A stretch of DNA of 6,413 bases from an uncultured Gammaproteobacteria bacterium (GTDB lineage: Bacteria > Pseudomonadota > Gammaproteobacteria > GCA-2729495): NCBI GenBank assembly GCA_947258805.1, contig CAMYJV010000188.1, positions 1 to 6,413 of the forward strand, read 5' to 3'. Shown here one piece after another: positions 5,988 to 6,413 of the stretch. The position numbers and the translations under genes are program-made. The notes under the pieces are model-generated. The model ran no database searches, was not told the DNA's origin, and was given only the letters and a program-made list of their open reading frames with translations. The first letter of the stretch is position 1. Every line of letters begins with the position of its first letter.

Positions 5988-5992
5988 CTCCT
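5988..5992 (-). promoter_or_regulatory. ribosome binding site of scpB
   Basis: AGGAG on the minus strand lies 7 bases before the scpB ATG (5980), within the 25-base gap after scpA. It is the strongest Shine-Dalgarno sequence in the minus-strand gene group. Confidence 0.75.
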
Positions 5993-6005
5993 GAGATGTT
6001 AAGAC

Positions 6006-6413
6006 TTACTCGACCGGTTGCTGCACGACAGGCTCTTCCGCCGTGGCTGCCCGGACGTGAATCGGCGAATAGGCTTCTGCCTGAACGATCTCGATGAGTC
6101 GTTCGCGAAGCAATTCGAGCAACGCGATGAAAGTGACGGCCACGCCCATGCGCCCCTCGGCCGGGTCGAACAGCTTGTGAAACTCGGCGAAATTGCCCCC
6201 CTGCAGGTCGAGCAACACCTGTGACATGCGTTCGCGTACGGACAGCGGCTCGCGCTGCACGTGCCAGTGAGCATTCATATCAGCGCGCTTCAGGACGTCT
6301 TTGAAAGCTACCAGCAGCTCCTTCAACGTCAGGTCGGGGAGCTGGACAACCACCTGCTTGTCTTCGACTTCGGCCACTGCCTGATGAATGTCGCGCTCAA
6401 GTCGATCGAGGCC
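6006..6413 (-). CDS. scpA: ScpA, segregation and condensation protein A (kleisin), C-terminal part
   Basis: The last 135 codons of ScpA; the gene continues beyond the right edge, and the frame is open to base 6413. ScpA is the bacterial kleisin that bridges SMC head domains and binds the ScpB dimer. Seen: the linker GLDRLERDIHQ at the edge, LPDLTLKELLVAFKDVLKRA, then the stretch REPLSVRERMSQVLLDLQGG and FHKLFDP, followed by the C-terminal winged helix VAVTFIALLELLRERLIEIV and QAEAYSPIHVRAA, which in the family contacts the SMC head. The family's N-terminal helical domain (LxxLL region) lies outside the window. The end (ATAEEPVVQQPVE) is a short unconserved tail. TAA at 6006-6008 is followed by scpB after 25 bases. 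Confidence 0.93.
   Translation of the reverse strand, partial: GLDRLERDIHQAVAEVEDKQVVVQLPDLTLKELLVAFKDVLKRADMNAHWHVQREPLSVRERMSQVLLDLQGGNFAEFHKLFDPAEGRMGVAVTFIALLELLRERLIEIVQAEAYSPIHVRAATAEEPVVQQPVE

Noticed and set aside
1..6413. Search for CRISPR arrays, tRNA or rRNA genes, insertion sequences, phage or toxin-antitoxin genes
   Set aside because: No spaced repeats, tRNA-like cloverleaf, transposase motifs or terminal repeats were seen by eye; coding sequence fills nearly the entire window with core genes.

Overview
The window is a compact, G+C-rich (by eye above 60 %) piece of bacterial chromosome carrying only housekeeping-type genes. Ubiquinone biosynthesis (UbiG), a YciK-type dehydrogenase and the gamma-proteobacterial style of ScpB point to a gammaproteobacterium. 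The gene neighbourhood resembles Pseudomonas (mtaD-ubiG-mupP-yciK) with rmuC added. There are no RNA genes, mobile elements, CRISPR arrays or gene-free stretches longer than about 30 bases.

Left half (1-3778, plus strand): five closely spaced genes that read as one transcription unit. They are the 3' end of an MtaD-type MTA/SAH deaminase, ubiG, a HAD phosphatase best interpreted as MupP (MurNAc-6-phosphate phosphatase, usually auto-annotated as phosphoglycolate phosphatase), rmuC and yciK. Gaps are 5 to 18 bases, and two ribosome binding sites overlap the end of the preceding gene. UbiG releases S-adenosylhomocysteine, which the upstream deaminase family can consume, so these two are metabolically linked. 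MupP would serve peptidoglycan recycling. RmuC and YciK have no obvious link to either pathway.

Right half (3790-6413, minus strand): the 3' part of scpA (running off the right edge), scpB, rluB and a COG2231-type endonuclease III-like DNA glycosylase. scpA-scpB-rluB is the classic chromosome condensation/rRNA pseudouridylation cluster. ScpA and ScpB bind the SMC ATPase, and RluB modifies 23S rRNA. The glycosylase gene overlaps the 3' end of rluB and converges on yciK with only 11 bases between the stop codons.

No new biological system is evident. The points most worth a second look are the 3' end of rluB, where the family-like C-terminal tail appears in a different frame after an apparent short deletion; the similar loss of family resemblance at the left-edge mtaD fragment; the MupP reassignment; and the glycosylase, which lacks the lyase lysine and sits overlapped with rluB.
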